64,000 nt of DNA from Paenibacillus macerans. Its GTDB lineage: Bacteria > Bacillota > Bacilli > Paenibacillales > Paenibacillaceae. Numbering within the stretch: the first letter of the stretch is position 1; every line of letters starts with the position of its first letter. The DNA lies in contig NZ_JAMBOE010000006.1 in the NCBI RefSeq assembly GCF_023715465.1, forward strand, positions 299,306 to 363,305. Direction: 5' to 3'. A model generated the notes under the pieces. That model did not search any database and was not told the DNA's origin. It saw only the letters and a program-made list of their open reading frames with translations. The position numbers and the translations under genes were made by a program. Positions 23,866-33,732 of the stretch are shown here, piece after piece.

Positions 23866-24060
23866 ATGGTTGAAGGATTCCTTGAGGTGCAAATCGCCGT
23901 ACACCAAATTCAAGGAAGGCTGGAAATCGACGGAGAGTCGGAATACCGCAAAATCGAATTCGGCACCGAACGTTTCCTGCATACTCCCGAACCCGGCCAT
24001 CGGCTACACAGCGATGAAGTAACTCAGCAACCTACGCGGCGCAAATGGTGGTTCCACTAA
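23866..24060 (+). CDS. small acidic-basic hypothetical protein (64 aa)
   Basis: A 64-aa protein starting at ATG after TTAGGAGGGTGACTTAAG, a strong ribosome binding site, and behind an extended -10. The first half (MVEGFLEVQIAVHQIQGRLEI) looks like an amphipathic strand-helix; the tail ends TRRKWWFH. No domain recognised. A good start signal, its own promoter and a following terminator argue that it is real. It precedes galU but is separated from it by a terminator. Confidence 0.6.
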   Translation: MVEGFLEVQIAVHQIQGRLEIDGESEYRKIEFGTERFLHTPEPGHRLHSDEVTQQPTRRKWWFH

Positions 24061-24103
24061 GAGTGCAGCTGCCAAAAAGAAGTTTTGTACCTTGTTATCC
24101 CAA

Positions 24104-24143
24104 TTCCGCTTAATCGGACATTTGTCTGGTGAAGCGGTTTTTT
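24104..24143 (+). terminator. terminator before galU
   Basis: The stem CCGCTT (24106-24111) pairs with AAGCGG (24132-24137), with a small inner hairpin, followed by six T. Confidence 0.65.
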
Positions 24144-24211
24144 GTATCGCAAAAAAGGGCGGATCTGGAGCATATCTCTAGGTCCGTGTATCTATGTTTG
24201 TACGATGTATG

Positions 24212-24220
24212 TGGTATAAT
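24212..24220 (+). promoter_or_regulatory. extended -10 promoter of galU
   Basis: TGGTATAAT (24212-24220) is TGn plus a perfect TATAAT, 43 bp before the galU start. The -35 is poor. The same TGGTATAATG core recurs before two glycosyltransferase genes (41984 and 43181). Confidence 0.6.
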
Positions 24221-24262
24221 GTCAACATCTGCAATTTATTTTCCAATTAGGGAGAAATTTTA

Positions 24263-25159
24263 ATGAAAATTCGTAAAGCCATTATTCCTGCGGCCGGATT
24301 AGGGACTCGTTTTCTGCCGGCGACCAAGGCCATGCCTAAGGAAATGCTGCCGATTGTCGACAAACCCACGATCCAATATATCGTGGAGGAAGCGGTCGCT
24401 TCCGGGATTGAAGACATTATTATCGTAACGGGGAAAGGCAAACGCGCCATTGAAGATCATTTTGACAATTCCTTTGAACTTGAGCATAATTTATCGGAAA
24501 AAGGCAAGTGGAAGCTGCTGGATGAGGTGCGCAAATCGTCGGAAATGGCCGACATTCACTACATCCGCCAGAAAGAGCCTAAGGGATTGGGGCATGCGAT
24601 CTGGTGCGCACGGAAGTTTATCGGCGACGAACCGTTTGCCGTGCTGCTGGGCGACGATATCGTCGAGTCGGAGGTACCTTGCTTAAAGCAAATGATCGAT
24701 GTGTTTGAGGAGCATAAAGCTTCGGTAGTTGGTGTGCAGCCTGTAGACTGGAATGAAGTGTCCCGGTACGGGATCGTGAATCCTACGGCGATTCAGGATC
24801 GCGTATATTTGGCCAACCAACTGGTGGAAAAGCCGGAAACCGGCAAAGCGCCATCCAATCTGGCGATTATGGGCCGCTATATTTTGACCCCGGCTATCTT
24901 CGGCATTCTTGAAGAACAGCGGGTAGGCGTAAACGGAGAAATCCAGCTGACCGATGCGATCTCGCGGCTAGGCGATACTGAACGGATCTTGGCCTATAAC
25001 TTCGAAGGAACCCGGCATGACGTTGGGGAGAAGATGGGCTTCATTCAAACCACCATCCATTATGCACTGGAGAATCCCGAACTCCGGGGCGAACTGCTTC
25101 GTTACATGACGGATATCGTCAACAAGAATGCTAATCAAAAAACGGCCTCTCCTAAGTGA
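24263..25159 (+). CDS. galU: UTP--glucose-1-phosphate uridylyltransferase
   Basis: A 298-aa nucleotidyltransferase making UDP-glucose from UTP and glucose-1-phosphate in the cytoplasm. The N-terminal signature is [26 protein letters not shown]. Further blocks are [23 protein letters not shown] and [20 protein letters not shown]. Length and order are normal for GalU/GtaB. It supplies UDP-glucose for wall polymers and for the polysaccharide region that follows. The stop codon lies inside the terminator hairpin, which is shared with the convergent gene. Confidence 0.95.
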   Translation: MKIRKAIIPAAGLGTRFLPATKAMPKEMLPIVDKPTIQYIVEEAVASGIEDIIIVTGKGKRAIEDHFDNSFELEHNLSEKGKWKLLDEVRKSSEMADIHYIRQKEPKGLGHAIWCARKFIGDEPFAVLLGDDIVESEVPCLKQMIDVFEEHKASVVGVQPVDWNEVSRYGIVNPTAIQDRVYLANQLVEKPETGKAPSNLAIMGRYILTPAIFGILEEQRVGVNGEIQLTDAISRLGDTERILAYNFEGTRHDVGEKMGFIQTTIHYALENPELRGELLRYMTDIVNKNANQKTASPK

Positions 25160-25174
25160 GAGACCGTTTTTTTT
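25137..25174. terminator. bidirectional terminator between galU and the ligase gene
   Basis: AAACGGCCTCTC pairs with GAGAGACCGTTT (one mismatch), flanked by A and T runs on both sides, so it can end both convergent transcripts. Confidence 0.8.
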
Positions 25175-25179
25175 AGCTA

Positions 25180-27636
25180 TTAAAAGTTTTGCTGAGTTAT
25201 TTTGTCAATTTCCCCTTTTTCGTTCGGATCCATTTGCAGCAGGCGATCATATACCGCCTGGTCGGTGGTTCCGTTCTTCTGCAAGGCAGCCAAATACCAG
25301 CGGGCGATTTCACGGTTCGTACCATCATTCAAGTCGTCTTTAATGCCGACTTTGAAGATTTCCGCCGCTTTTGCCGGATCGTTCAGCATATATTGCATTT
25401 TACCGGCGTTTAGCACCATCGGCTGCGTGATTTCAAACGGATTTCCTTGCAATTGACCTTTTGGCAGAGTTTTCAAATGCTCAACCCCGGCAACCACGTG
25501 CTGGTATGCAGCAAGTCCTGTTTTGAAGTAATCGTCCTTCTTGGCAGTATCCTGTTGATCAAGCGCTTGGTAACCTAGCGCATAAGACTGCACGATCAAC
25601 TGTTCGTACCAATCCATGTCATAGGCGTAACGATTGGCATTGTCGCGAAGAACGGCAAAAGCTTTATCGTTTTCGCTATTCGCTTGATACAACATCATGA
25701 GCTGCTTGTACATATTTTTGTCGAACGGTTCTTTTTTTAGCGCATTTGTTAGAAGATGGAGCTCTTCGTTGTAAAAAGACTCATCTTTCGTCTGACTGTA
25801 CACGGCTTGAAGAAGACTGGCCATGTACAATACCGCATCGGGATGGTCTCCGCGTTTGCTGAGAGCCTTATCCAGCGGTGTTTTGATTTCCTGGAAGTCA
25901 TTACTTGTGGTGATCAAGTTTTTAGCTTGAACCACGTCTTGGCTTGCCCCAATATAACGGATTGATACAAAGATCAGTACGATCGAGGCAAGCACCATAA
26001 CCGTGCTATACAAGCCTCGCATTGTGCCTGGTTTCAACTTGAGTTTAACTACCGGGCGGTTATCCATCACAGCCGCCATGCCGCCCAGTCCCAGGAAAAC
26101 AAGCATGCCGATAAAAACAAAACTCATGTTGAAGTCCATTAAACTGTGCATCAGAATCGAAAAGACGAGGATAAAATAAATGAAATAAGACTCGCGCTCA
26201 TGTTCCCCGGCTATGATATAACCGCGAATATATTTATAGAAAATAAAGACCAGAAATGCGACAAAAATAATAAATCCTAAAAGGCCGGTCTCCACCAAGT
26301 ACTGCATCACAAAGCTGTGTGCTTGACGGCTGGCGTAAGGGTTGTTTTGATACTTCTCATAAATCGACGCCCATGCGCCGCCACCTGCACCAATGATTGG
26401 ATAATCTTTAAGAACTTTTACGGCGTCTTTATAGAATGTCATCCGTTCAAGGAAACTGTGCTGCTGCAGGTTAAGGTTTTCCAAACGTTCCCCGATGTTG
26501 CCCGGCAAAATATGCTTGAGGTTCGTTCCCAGGAACAGCCAAGCCAGGATACCAACCACAACAACGGAGACGACTGGCAGCCACAGGCTGGACAGTTTTT
26601 TATCCGCCCATTTGCTCAGGCCGCTTTCCAAGCGAGGAGCAACAAAACGTTGGATCAGCCATGCGATCACAGCCAGCGCCAGCGAGGCGCCAAGCACATA
26701 AAACCAGCCTTTGGCCGGATCATTGATCTGCCCCAGATGAAACTGCTGCCCGAGGTTCGTCACCGGTTTGGCGACCACAAGTGTAGCTGCCCCGGCAATA
26801 ACACTATACAGAATCCACAGGATTTGTTTGGCCGGCTTTAGGAATAACAACAGTACGACGAAGACGACAGGCAAGAATACCAAGCCGCCGCGCGATAACG
26901 TCAGTAAAATCGAAAGGGCCATCGGCACGAGCATAAATGCGTGGATCGCTTGGCCGTACCACTTTTTAGAGCGGGTGATGCCGAACACGGCGATGAAGAA
27001 GAAGGCCATCAGGAACGCGGCATACGTATTGGGATATTGGAATACGGAAGCCAAACGGGGCCCGTTTGCGTCAACCCAGACTGCTTGATTGTATTGTCCT
27101 TTAATAACGGGTCCCGAGAACCAACTGACAATGGCCGACACGGTTCTTCCCTGACCGAGCCAATTAAACAGACCGAACATTACAATGATGTAAGCAACCG
27201 TAATCACGGTCGTTTCTATCACCCGGTTGGCCTCACGGTTTTGCAGCAAATAAAGTCCGATAACGAACATAAACGCATAAAGCGATTGAATCAGCACCAT
27301 ATTGGAAGCAAAGTACTGGCTTGCCGCCGAAATTAGTGAGATAATGTAGGTTATGGGAATCAAGAGTATAAGCAGGGCTGTCCAGTCCCGTTGGTCTTCC
27401 AGTTTGATACTTTTGAAGAAAGCCGCGGCCCACGCCAGCAGCAGCACGCTGCCGACAAGAACCGACCAATAAATCGGCTGCTCAAAATTTAGTACAAGAC
27501 CGTTAAACACACCAGCCTGGAACGGAGCCCAGACCAAAAAGGCAATCAGACCGATTATCAACACCCATAACGCCGCAGGTAACTTTTCCCGATTTCTCGA
27601 CTCTGCGGCTTTTTTCCCGTATACTGGATTCGACAC
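25180..27636 (-). CDS. O-antigen ligase/polymerase family membrane protein with TPR-like tail
   Basis: An 818-aa protein. GTG 27636 is chosen after AAAGGAGATAAATAC; the frame extends 25 codons upstream without support. It has about a dozen hydrophobic segments up to residue ~560. A large loop carries the Wzy_C-type stretch FYKDAVKVLKDYPIIGAGGGAW followed by AHSFVMQYLVETGLLGF, typical of WaaL/Wzy proteins. The last ~250 residues are soluble helical repeats (ALSKRGDHPDAVLYMASLLQ, NSENDKAFAVLRDN), TPR-like and outside the membrane. Such proteins join or polymerise lipid-linked glycans on the outer face of the membrane. It probably transfers the glycan made by the neighbouring cluster to its acceptor. 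Confidence 0.8.
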   Translation of the reverse strand: MSNPVYGKKAAESRNREKLPAALWVLIIGLIAFLVWAPFQAGVFNGLVLNFEQPIYWSVLVGSVLLLAWAAAFFKSIKLEDQRDWTALLILLIPITYIISLISAASQYFASNMVLIQSLYAFMFVIGLYLLQNREANRVIETTVITVAYIIVMFGLFNWLGQGRTVSAIVSWFSGPVIKGQYNQAVWVDANGPRLASVFQYPNTYAAFLMAFFFIAVFGITRSKKWYGQAIHAFMLVPMALSILLTLSRGGLVFLPVVFVVLLLFLKPAKQILWILYSVIAGAATLVVAKPVTNLGQQFHLGQINDPAKGWFYVLGASLALAVIAWLIQRFVAPRLESGLSKWADKKLSSLWLPVVSVVVVGILAWLFLGTNLKHILPGNIGERLENLNLQQHSFLERMTFYKDAVKVLKDYPIIGAGGGAWASIYEKYQNNPYASRQAHSFVMQYLVETGLLGFIIFVAFLVFIFYKYIRGYIIAGEHERESYFIYFILVFSILMHSLMDFNMSFVFIGMLVFLGLGGMAAVMDNRPVVKLKLKPGTMRGLYSTVMVLASIVLIFVSIRYIGASQDVVQAKNLITTSNDFQEIKTPLDKALSKRGDHPDAVLYMASLLQAVYSQTKDESFYNEELHLLTNALKKEPFDKNMYKQLMMLYQANSENDKAFAVLRDNANRYAYDMDWYEQLIVQSYALGYQALDQQDTAKKDDYFKTGLAAYQHVVAGVEHLKTLPKGQLQGNPFEITQPMVLNAGKMQYMLNDPAKAAEIFKVGIKDDLNDGTNREIARWYLAALQKNGTTDQAVYDRLLQMDPNEKGEIDKITQQNF

Positions 27637-27670
27637 GTATTTATCTCCTTTGCTAATAGATACGGGTATT

Positions 27671-27699
27671 ATTTTAGCATAGACTTGGGAGATTTGTAA
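27671..27699 (-). promoter_or_regulatory. promoter of the ligase-like gene
   Basis: On the minus strand TTACAA (plus 27694-27699) and TAAAAT (plus 27671-27676) are 17 bp apart, with TGC before the -10 (extended). It lies 35 bp before the GTG start. Confidence 0.45.
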
Positions 27700-27774
27700 T
27701 TCTACAACCAAAAATTGTTTATAGTAATAAACAACTACAAAATTTTAAAATGACTAAATTTGTGAGGGATCGAG

Positions 27775-28647
27775 ATGAAAGGAATTATTTTAGCCGGTGG
27801 ATCCGGAACGAGATTATATCCAATAACGAAAGCTATTTCTAAACAAATTGTCCCGGTATATGATAAACCGATGATTTACTACCCGCTGTCAGTATTAATG
27901 CTGGCAGGAATCCGAGAAATTCTAATAATTTCTACACCCAGGGATATATCAGTATATCAGGAGTTATTTGAGGATGGTTCAAGTTTAGGTTTGAACATTT
28001 CTTATAAAGTTCAGAATGCTCCTAATGGTTTGGCCGAAGCATTTATTATTGGCGAAGAGTTTATTAATGGGGACTCTGTAGCGTTAATTCTTGGGGACAA
28101 TATTTTCTATGGACAAAGTTTTGGACGCATTCTAATGGAGGCTGCACAAATCAAAGAAGGCGCAACCATATTTGGTTACTTAGTAAAAAATCCTAAGGAT
28201 TACGGTGTTATAGAACATGATAATGAAGGTAAAGTAATATCCATAGAAGAAAAGCCGGAAATTCCAAAATCGAATTATGCTGTCCCAGGATTGTATTTTT
28301 ATGACAATCAGGTTGTGGAAATAGCAAAAAATATAAAACCCTCCGCACGTGGCGAATTAGAAATAACAGAGGTAAACAACATATACTTAAACCAGGGCCA
28401 ACTTAATGTTAAATTACTAGGTAGAGGTATGGCTTGGATGGATACAGGTACCCATGACGGGATGCTTGAAGCCGGTAATTACGTGGAGGCCGTTCAAAAA
28501 AGACAGGGTTTATACATTGCTTGCATTGAAGAAATTGCTTATAAAATGAACTACATTACAAAAGAGCAGTTGCTGGAATTGGCAAAACCTCTTATGAAAT
28601 CTGATTATGGTCAATATCTAATCTATGTTGCGGATGGTTTATATTAA
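27775..28647 (+). CDS. rmlA: glucose-1-phosphate thymidylyltransferase
   Basis: A 290-aa enzyme making dTDP-glucose from dTTP and glucose-1-phosphate, the first step of dTDP-L-rhamnose synthesis. The signature is [20 protein letters not shown] followed by [19 protein letters not shown]; the metal/substrate motif [11 protein letters not shown] and [17 protein letters not shown] also match RmlA. It is the first gene of an AT-rich rml operon. A 7-bp inverted repeat TTGTTTA/TAAACAA (27715-27734) lies in the leader. Base composition is clearly more AT-rich than that of galU next door, suggesting acquisition from another source. Confidence 0.95.
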   Translation: MKGIILAGGSGTRLYPITKAISKQIVPVYDKPMIYYPLSVLMLAGIREILIISTPRDISVYQELFEDGSSLGLNISYKVQNAPNGLAEAFIIGEEFINGDSVALILGDNIFYGQSFGRILMEAAQIKEGATIFGYLVKNPKDYGVIEHDNEGKVISIEEKPEIPKSNYAVPGLYFYDNQVVEIAKNIKPSARGELEITEVNNIYLNQGQLNVKLLGRGMAWMDTGTHDGMLEAGNYVEAVQKRQGLYIACIEEIAYKMNYITKEQLLELAKPLMKSDYGQYLIYVADGLY

Positions 28648-28678
28648 ATCCTAAAGAATTACTTTTGGAGGGTGAGAA

Positions 28679-29230
28679 ATGGGTTCGTTTAACTTTATAA
28701 AAACGGGAATTGAAGATTTAGTCATTATAGAGCCCAATGTGTTCGGAGATCATAGGGGCTATTTCATGGAGACATATAATTACAATGATTTTAAAGATGC
28801 TGGATTGAATATGGTTTTTGTTCAAGATAATCAATCAAAATCCCGGAAGGGCGTTCTTAGAGGACTCCATTTTCAACAAAAGCATCCTCAAGGAAAGCTT
28901 GTCCGTGTTCTTTCCGGAGAAGTGTTTGATGTTGCTGTTGACCTTAGACCTGAATCCCCAACATTTAAGAAATGGTTTGGCATAGTTCTTTCAGGGGAAA
29001 ACAAAAAACAATTTTATGTTCCTGAGAGGTTTGCACACGGGTTTCTAGTTTTATCTGATGAAGCTGAATTTGTTTATAAGTGCACTGATTTTTATCATCC
29101 TGAGGATGAGGGCGGTTTGCTTTGGAATGATCCGGAAATCGGTGTGGAGTGGCCAACTGAAAATATTGCCGAAATCCTACTGTCGGAAAAAGATAAAAAG
29201 TTAAAGTTATTTAAAGATCAGCAATTTTAA
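28679..29230 (+). CDS. rmlC: dTDP-4-dehydrorhamnose 3,5-epimerase
   Basis: A 183-aa cupin-type epimerase, third step of dTDP-L-rhamnose synthesis. Family motifs: SRKGVLRGLHFQ (catalytic His region), QGKLVRVLSGEVFDVAVDLR, PERFAHGFLVLSD (second His) and EFVYKCTDFYHPEDEGG (catalytic Tyr). ATG 28679 follows GGAGGGTGAG. It lies 31 bp after rmlA, before rmlB. Confidence 0.95.
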   Translation: MGSFNFIKTGIEDLVIIEPNVFGDHRGYFMETYNYNDFKDAGLNMVFVQDNQSKSRKGVLRGLHFQQKHPQGKLVRVLSGEVFDVAVDLRPESPTFKKWFGIVLSGENKKQFYVPERFAHGFLVLSDEAEFVYKCTDFYHPEDEGGLLWNDPEIGVEWPTENIAEILLSEKDKKLKLFKDQQF

Positions 29231-29272
29231 TGGATGCTATCATTAATTTAGTTATTTAGGAGGAACTATTAG

Positions 29273-30334
29273 GTGTCGACTAATGATAATAATACTCCAG
29301 TTACTGTACTGGTAACTGGCGGAGCTGGCTTCATAGGAAGTAACTTTGTTCACTATATGCTGAACGAACATCCTGATTACACTATTATCAACCTTGATTC
29401 ATTGACTTATGCTGGTAATTTGGAGAATCTAAAAGCTGTTGAAAGTAACGGGAAGTATACCTTTATAAAGGGGGATATTTGCGATCAAGCATTGATCAAT
29501 TCTATTTTCGAAAAATATAACCCTTTGTACGTAGTTAATTTTGCTGCAGAGTCTCATGTTGACCGGAGTATTTTAAATCCACAAGTATTCCTTCAAACTA
29601 ATATTGCAGGAACGCAAGTTTTATTGGATGCTTGTAAAAGTCATTGGAAGATTGATGAAGGATATCTTCCAGAGGCTAAATTTGTTCAAGTTTCTACAGA
29701 TGAAGTTTACGGATCATTAGGGCAAACGGGGTATTTTACAGAGAGAACGCCGCTATCTCCAAATAGTCCTTACTCTGCGAGTAAAGCGTCTGCTGATATG
29801 TTTGTTCGGGCGTACCATGAAACTTACGGCCTTAATGTTAATATTACAAGATGTTCCAATAACTATGGACCATATCAATTCCCTGAGAAATTGATTCCTT
29901 TAATGATTTCCAATGCACTAGAAGGCAAGGAGCTTCCTGTCTATGGTGATGGAATGAACGTAAGAGATTGGTTGTATGTTGAAGATCACTGTAAAGCAAT
30001 TGACGTTGTCATTCATAAAGGTAAGTCCGGTGAAGTTTATAATGTAGGCGGACACAATGAAAAAGCTAATATTGAAATCGTAAAGATTATATTGGAGGAA
30101 CTTGGTAAACCGGAATCCCTAATTAAATATGTGGATGATCGACTTGGTCACGACAGAAGATATGCTATTGATCCGCAGAAGATAAAGGACGAATTAGGAT
30201 GGGAACCAACGATTATGTTTGATGAAGGTATTAGAATGACTATACGTTGGTATTTGAATAATCAAGAATGGTTGAACAACATAAGAAGAGGAGAGTATAC
30301 AGAGTATTATAAAAAACTGTATTTTGGGAAATGA
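29273..30334 (+). CDS. rmlB: dTDP-glucose 4,6-dehydratase (copy 1, AT-rich)
   Basis: A 353-aa SDR enzyme turning dTDP-glucose into dTDP-4-keto-6-deoxyglucose. It has a GTG start after TTTAGGAGGAAC. It shows the NAD-binding TGGAGFIGSNFVHYML, the active-site STDEVYGSLG and the catalytic YSASKASAD. A second rmlB at 38805 differs in base use and has a different N-terminus. This copy belongs to the AT-rich block and has a 9-codon Asn/Thr-rich N-terminal extension. Confidence 0.95.
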   Translation: MSTNDNNTPVTVLVTGGAGFIGSNFVHYMLNEHPDYTIINLDSLTYAGNLENLKAVESNGKYTFIKGDICDQALINSIFEKYNPLYVVNFAAESHVDRSILNPQVFLQTNIAGTQVLLDACKSHWKIDEGYLPEAKFVQVSTDEVYGSLGQTGYFTERTPLSPNSPYSASKASADMFVRAYHETYGLNVNITRCSNNYGPYQFPEKLIPLMISNALEGKELPVYGDGMNVRDWLYVEDHCKAIDVVIHKGKSGEVYNVGGHNEKANIEIVKIILEELGKPESLIKYVDDRLGHDRRYAIDPQKIKDELGWEPTIMFDEGIRMTIRWYLNNQEWLNNIRRGEYTEYYKKLYFGK

Positions 30335-30371
30335 TCTTTAGATATAGATTAATCCCTGGGGAGTAATGTCC

Positions 30372-31223
30372 ATGAAAGTGTTAGTAACGGGTGCAAAAGG
30401 GCAGCTTGGATATGATGTCGTCAGATTTCTAAAAAAACAAGAGATGGAATTTAGTGGTTTAGGCATTGACGATCTTGATGTTACCGATTTAGACGCAACT
30501 GCAAGATTAATCAGAAGCTATCTTCCCGACACAATAATACATTGCGCTGCTTATACTGATGTGGATAGGGCAGAAAGTGAAGTTGAGAAATGTAGAGCTA
30601 TAAATGTTGATTCTACAGCAAATATAGCTTCACTTTGTAATGAGATAAATGCAAAATTAGTGTATATTAGTACCGATTATGTATTCCCTGGTGAAGGAAG
30701 TATACCTCATGAAGTTAACTCAAATGTTGGGCCAATTTCTGTTTATGGACAATCTAAGCTAGATGGAGAGAGAGCGGTTCTAGAAGAACTTGATAAACAC
30801 TTTATAATCAGGACATCATGGGCGTTTGGTAGTAATGGGAATAACTTCGTAAAGACAATGTTAAAGCTGTCCAGGGAGTTTGATGCTGTTAATGTAGTAT
30901 CTGATCAAGTAGGTTCTCCGACGTATACCTATGATTTAGCTCAACTAATTGTTGAAATGTTAAAGACCGAGAAATACGGTATTTACCATGCTACGAATGA
31001 GGGCTATTGCAGTTGGGCGGAATTTGCTACAGAAATTTTTAACCAAGCAGGTAAAAAGGCTAGAGTTAACTTCATTCAATCAGAACAATATCAGACAAAG
31101 GCTACAAGACCTAAAAATTCAATGTTGTCAAAATTAAGTTTAGATTTAGCAGGGTTTAATCGGCTACCGGACTGGAAAGATGCTTTAAATAGATATTTGA
31201 AGACAATCAAATTAAAAGATTAA
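30372..31223 (+). CDS. rmlD: dTDP-4-dehydrorhamnose reductase (copy 1, AT-rich)
   Basis: A 283-aa SDR reductase completing dTDP-L-rhamnose. ATG 30372 is chosen because GGGGAG ends 8 nt before it; the in-frame ATG 30366 is too close. Motifs: VTGAKGQLGYDVVRFL, HCAAYTDVDRAE, YISTDYVFPGEG and YGQSKLDGERAV (catalytic YxxxK). A second rmlD lies at 39824. It is followed by the exporter genes. Confidence 0.95.
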   Translation: MKVLVTGAKGQLGYDVVRFLKKQEMEFSGLGIDDLDVTDLDATARLIRSYLPDTIIHCAAYTDVDRAESEVEKCRAINVDSTANIASLCNEINAKLVYISTDYVFPGEGSIPHEVNSNVGPISVYGQSKLDGERAVLEELDKHFIIRTSWAFGSNGNNFVKTMLKLSREFDAVNVVSDQVGSPTYTYDLAQLIVEMLKTEKYGIYHATNEGYCSWAEFATEIFNQAGKKARVNFIQSEQYQTKATRPKNSMLSKLSLDLAGFNRLPDWKDALNRYLKTIKLKD

Positions 31224-31264
31224 TTTCTTGAATTTAATATACAATGTCATAAGGAATGATTATA

Positions 31265-32041
31265 GTGATTAACTATCTCAAGAATTTTTGGCGGTATAAG
31301 GGACTTTTACATGAATTTATTGTTAGAGATTTGAAAATTAAGTATCGCCGTTCATTCTTAGGGTATCTTTGGAGTTTATTAAATCCGCTCTTAATGATGG
31401 TTGTGCTGATTGCAGTTTTTTCAAATATTTTTAGATTTGATATTCCTAATTTCCCGGTATATCTTCTAGCTGGGCAGATAATTTTCAACTTTTTTGCGGA
31501 ATCGACATCTTTGGCTATGAATTCTATTTTAAGCGTGGGGCCACTAATAAAAAAGGTGTATATTCCTAAATATATTTTTCCGCTATCCAGAGTTATTTCT
31601 TCATTTATTACTCTGTTATTTTCATTGGTTGCTATGGTTATCGTTATTTTGTTCACAGGGGCACCAATAACACCTGAGCTCTTGTTCTTTCCTTTACCAT
31701 TGTTTTATATTTTAATGTTTTCAATTGGTGTAGGTCTTATTATGTCTGTTCTAGCCGTTTATTTTAGGGACATGCTTCATCTATATACAGTCCTAATATC
31801 TGCCTGGACATATCTCACACCTATTTTTTATCCTGTCAACGTTGTGCCTGATTATGTGAAATCAATTATTTATGCTAATCCAATGTACTATTTTGTAGAG
31901 GCGTTTAGGGATGTAGTTCTATACAGCCGATTCCCCGATCTTCAGACAAATATGGCATGCCTTGCTTTTGCAACTTTATCAATTGTACTCGGACTTTTAA
32001 TTTTTTATAAGAACCAGCATAAGTTTGTATTTCACATATAA
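31265..32041 (+). CDS. wzm: polysaccharide ABC exporter permease (Wzm/TagG type)
   Basis: A 258-aa ABC-2 family membrane protein with six hydrophobic segments. GTG 31265 is preferred, because AAGGA ends 9 nt before it while ATG 31256 directly abuts that site. The family N-terminal motif is LHEFIVRDLKIKYRRSFLGYLWSLLNPLLMM, and a conserved segment TYLTPIFYPVNVVPDYVK precedes the last helices. With the ATPase downstream it exports lipid-linked polysaccharide or teichoic acid across the membrane. Confidence 0.9.
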   Translation: MINYLKNFWRYKGLLHEFIVRDLKIKYRRSFLGYLWSLLNPLLMMVVLIAVFSNIFRFDIPNFPVYLLAGQIIFNFFAESTSLAMNSILSVGPLIKKVYIPKYIFPLSRVISSFITLLFSLVAMVIVILFTGAPITPELLFFPLPLFYILMFSIGVGLIMSVLAVYFRDMLHLYTVLISAWTYLTPIFYPVNVVPDYVKSIIYANPMYYFVEAFRDVVLYSRFPDLQTNMACLAFATLSIVLGLLIFYKNQHKFVFHI

Positions 32042-32072
32042 TGATCTATTTCGATATGGAAGGATTTTATCT

Positions 32073-32804
32073 ATGTCAGAATTTGCGGTTGAAGTAAATG
32101 ACGTTTCAATGAAATTTAACCTTGAAAGGGAAAAAATAAATAGTTTTAAGGAATATACAATCAAACTATTGAAGAAAAGTATCGAATACGATGAGTTTTA
32201 TGCGCTGACAAATGTTTCTTTTCAAGTTGAGAAAGGTGATTCTTTTGCAATTATTGGAGGTAATGGCTCTGGGAAAAGTACTATGCTAAAGATTATCTCA
32301 GGGATATATAAACCTACCTCTGGAAATGTTCGTGTTAGTGGTAGTATTGCACCGTTAATTGAACTTGGAACAGGCTTTGATGTAGAACTTACAGCAAGAG
32401 AGAATATCTTTTTGAACGGGGCGGTTTTAGGATATTCTAAGAAATTTATGAAGGACAAGTTTGATGAAATTATTGATTTTTCAGAGTTGTATGATTTTAT
32501 TGACGTTCCTTTGAAAAACTTTTCATCAGGTATGGTTGCCCGCCTTGGTTTTTCAATAGCCACGCTAGTAAAACCGGACTTGTTAATTGTTGATGAAATA
32601 TTGTCGGTTGGGGATCAGTCTTTTCAAGAAAAGTGCGAAAAAAGAATGAGCGAGTTAACATCTGGTGGAACCACATTGCTCCTCGTTTCACATTCAATTG
32701 ATCAAGTTAGGAATGTTTGCAACAATGCAATTTGGTTAAACAAAGGACAAGTAATGGCATCAGGACTAGTAGAGGACGTATGTGATGCGTATCTCCAGCG
32801 ATAG
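32073..32804 (+). CDS. wzt: polysaccharide ABC exporter ATPase (Wzt/TagH type)
   Basis: A 243-aa ATPase. ATG 32073 is chosen after GGAAGGATTTTAT; the frame extends into wzm. Walker A is GGNGSGKST (near residue 60), the signature is NFSSGMVARLGFSIA, and Walker B is LLIVDEILSVGD. The protein ends soon after the ATPase domain and lacks the C-terminal carbohydrate-binding domain found in some Wzt proteins. Export is therefore expected to be uncoupled from recognition of a capped chain end. Confidence 0.92.
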   Translation: MSEFAVEVNDVSMKFNLEREKINSFKEYTIKLLKKSIEYDEFYALTNVSFQVEKGDSFAIIGGNGSGKSTMLKIISGIYKPTSGNVRVSGSIAPLIELGTGFDVELTARENIFLNGAVLGYSKKFMKDKFDEIIDFSELYDFIDVPLKNFSSGMVARLGFSIATLVKPDLLIVDEILSVGDQSFQEKCEKRMSELTSGGTTLLLVSHSIDQVRNVCNNAIWLNKGQVMASGLVEDVCDAYLQR

Positions 32805-32835
32805 TTTCGAATTGTCAATATTGGAGGAGTGTTAT

Positions 32836-33684
32836 ATGTCTAGTAAGACTGTATTAGTAACAGGTGCAGGTGGGTACATCGGTAACTATGTTGTTAAAAC
32901 GTTGCTTGATATGGGTGTTAAAGTTATGGCAGTTGACAATAACACAGATCGAATTGATTTTCGTGCTAATGTTATTGAATATAACATCTTTTCAAGTAAT
33001 GAACAAATATTTGACCATTTAGGAAGACCTGATATCTGTTTGCATATGGCTTGGAGGGATGGATTTGTTCATAACGCAGACTCACATCTAAAAAATTTAT
33101 TTTCTCATTATGAATTTATTAAAAATATGGTGAATGGTGGTTTGAAGCATGTTGCTGTAATGGGAACAATGCATGAGGTCGGGTATCATGAGGGCGAAAT
33201 TAATGAAAATACCCCTACAAATCCCTATTCATTATATGGAATTGCTAAAAATAGTCTGCGTCAAGCGTTAGAAACTTTTATAAGAGATAAAGATGTAGTA
33301 TTTCAGTGGTTAAGAGCATTCTATATCTATGGTGATGATTTGAAGAATAAGTCTATTTTTTCTAAGATCATCCAAGCTGAACAAGAAGGAAAGGAATCTT
33401 TCCCATTTACAACCGGGGAGAACAAGTATGATTTCATTACTGTTGATGAGTTGGCTCGACAAATTTCTTTGAGTGTTTTGCAAACGGAAGTTAAGGGGAT
33501 CATTAATTGTTGTTCTGGACAACCCGTTTCATTAAAGGAAATGGTAGAAAAATTCCTCGAAAAGAACGCTTTTAACATTAAATTAGAATATGGAGCATTT
33601 CCAGAACGTCCATATGACTCTCCTGCAATATGGGGAAATAATGAAAAAATTCAGAAAATTTTAAAAGTAGTAAATCTATTATAA
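32836..33684 (+). CDS. NAD-dependent sugar epimerase/dehydratase
   Basis: A 282-aa extended SDR protein. ATG 32836 follows TTGGAGGAGTG. It shows the nucleotide-binding VTGAGGYIGNYVVKTLL and the catalytic YSLYGIAKNSLRQAL (YxxxK). The fold is close to UDP/dTDP-sugar epimerases, and the C-terminal ATTTxxNKYDFITVDELARQI resembles reductases making deoxysugars. The exact substrate is not readable. Position between the exporter and the glycosyltransferase suggests it makes a further activated sugar for this glycan. Confidence 0.8.
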   Translation: MSSKTVLVTGAGGYIGNYVVKTLLDMGVKVMAVDNNTDRIDFRANVIEYNIFSSNEQIFDHLGRPDICLHMAWRDGFVHNADSHLKNLFSHYEFIKNMVNGGLKHVAVMGTMHEVGYHEGEINENTPTNPYSLYGIAKNSLRQALETFIRDKDVVFQWLRAFYIYGDDLKNKSIFSKIIQAEQEGKESFPFTTGENKYDFITVDELARQISLSVLQTEVKGIINCCSGQPVSLKEMVEKFLEKNAFNIKLEYGAFPERPYDSPAIWGNNEKIQKILKVVNLL

Positions 33685-33732
33685 TGAAAGAATGGAAAAA
33701 AAGTCTTGGATTCATCTGAAAGGGCGGGCGAA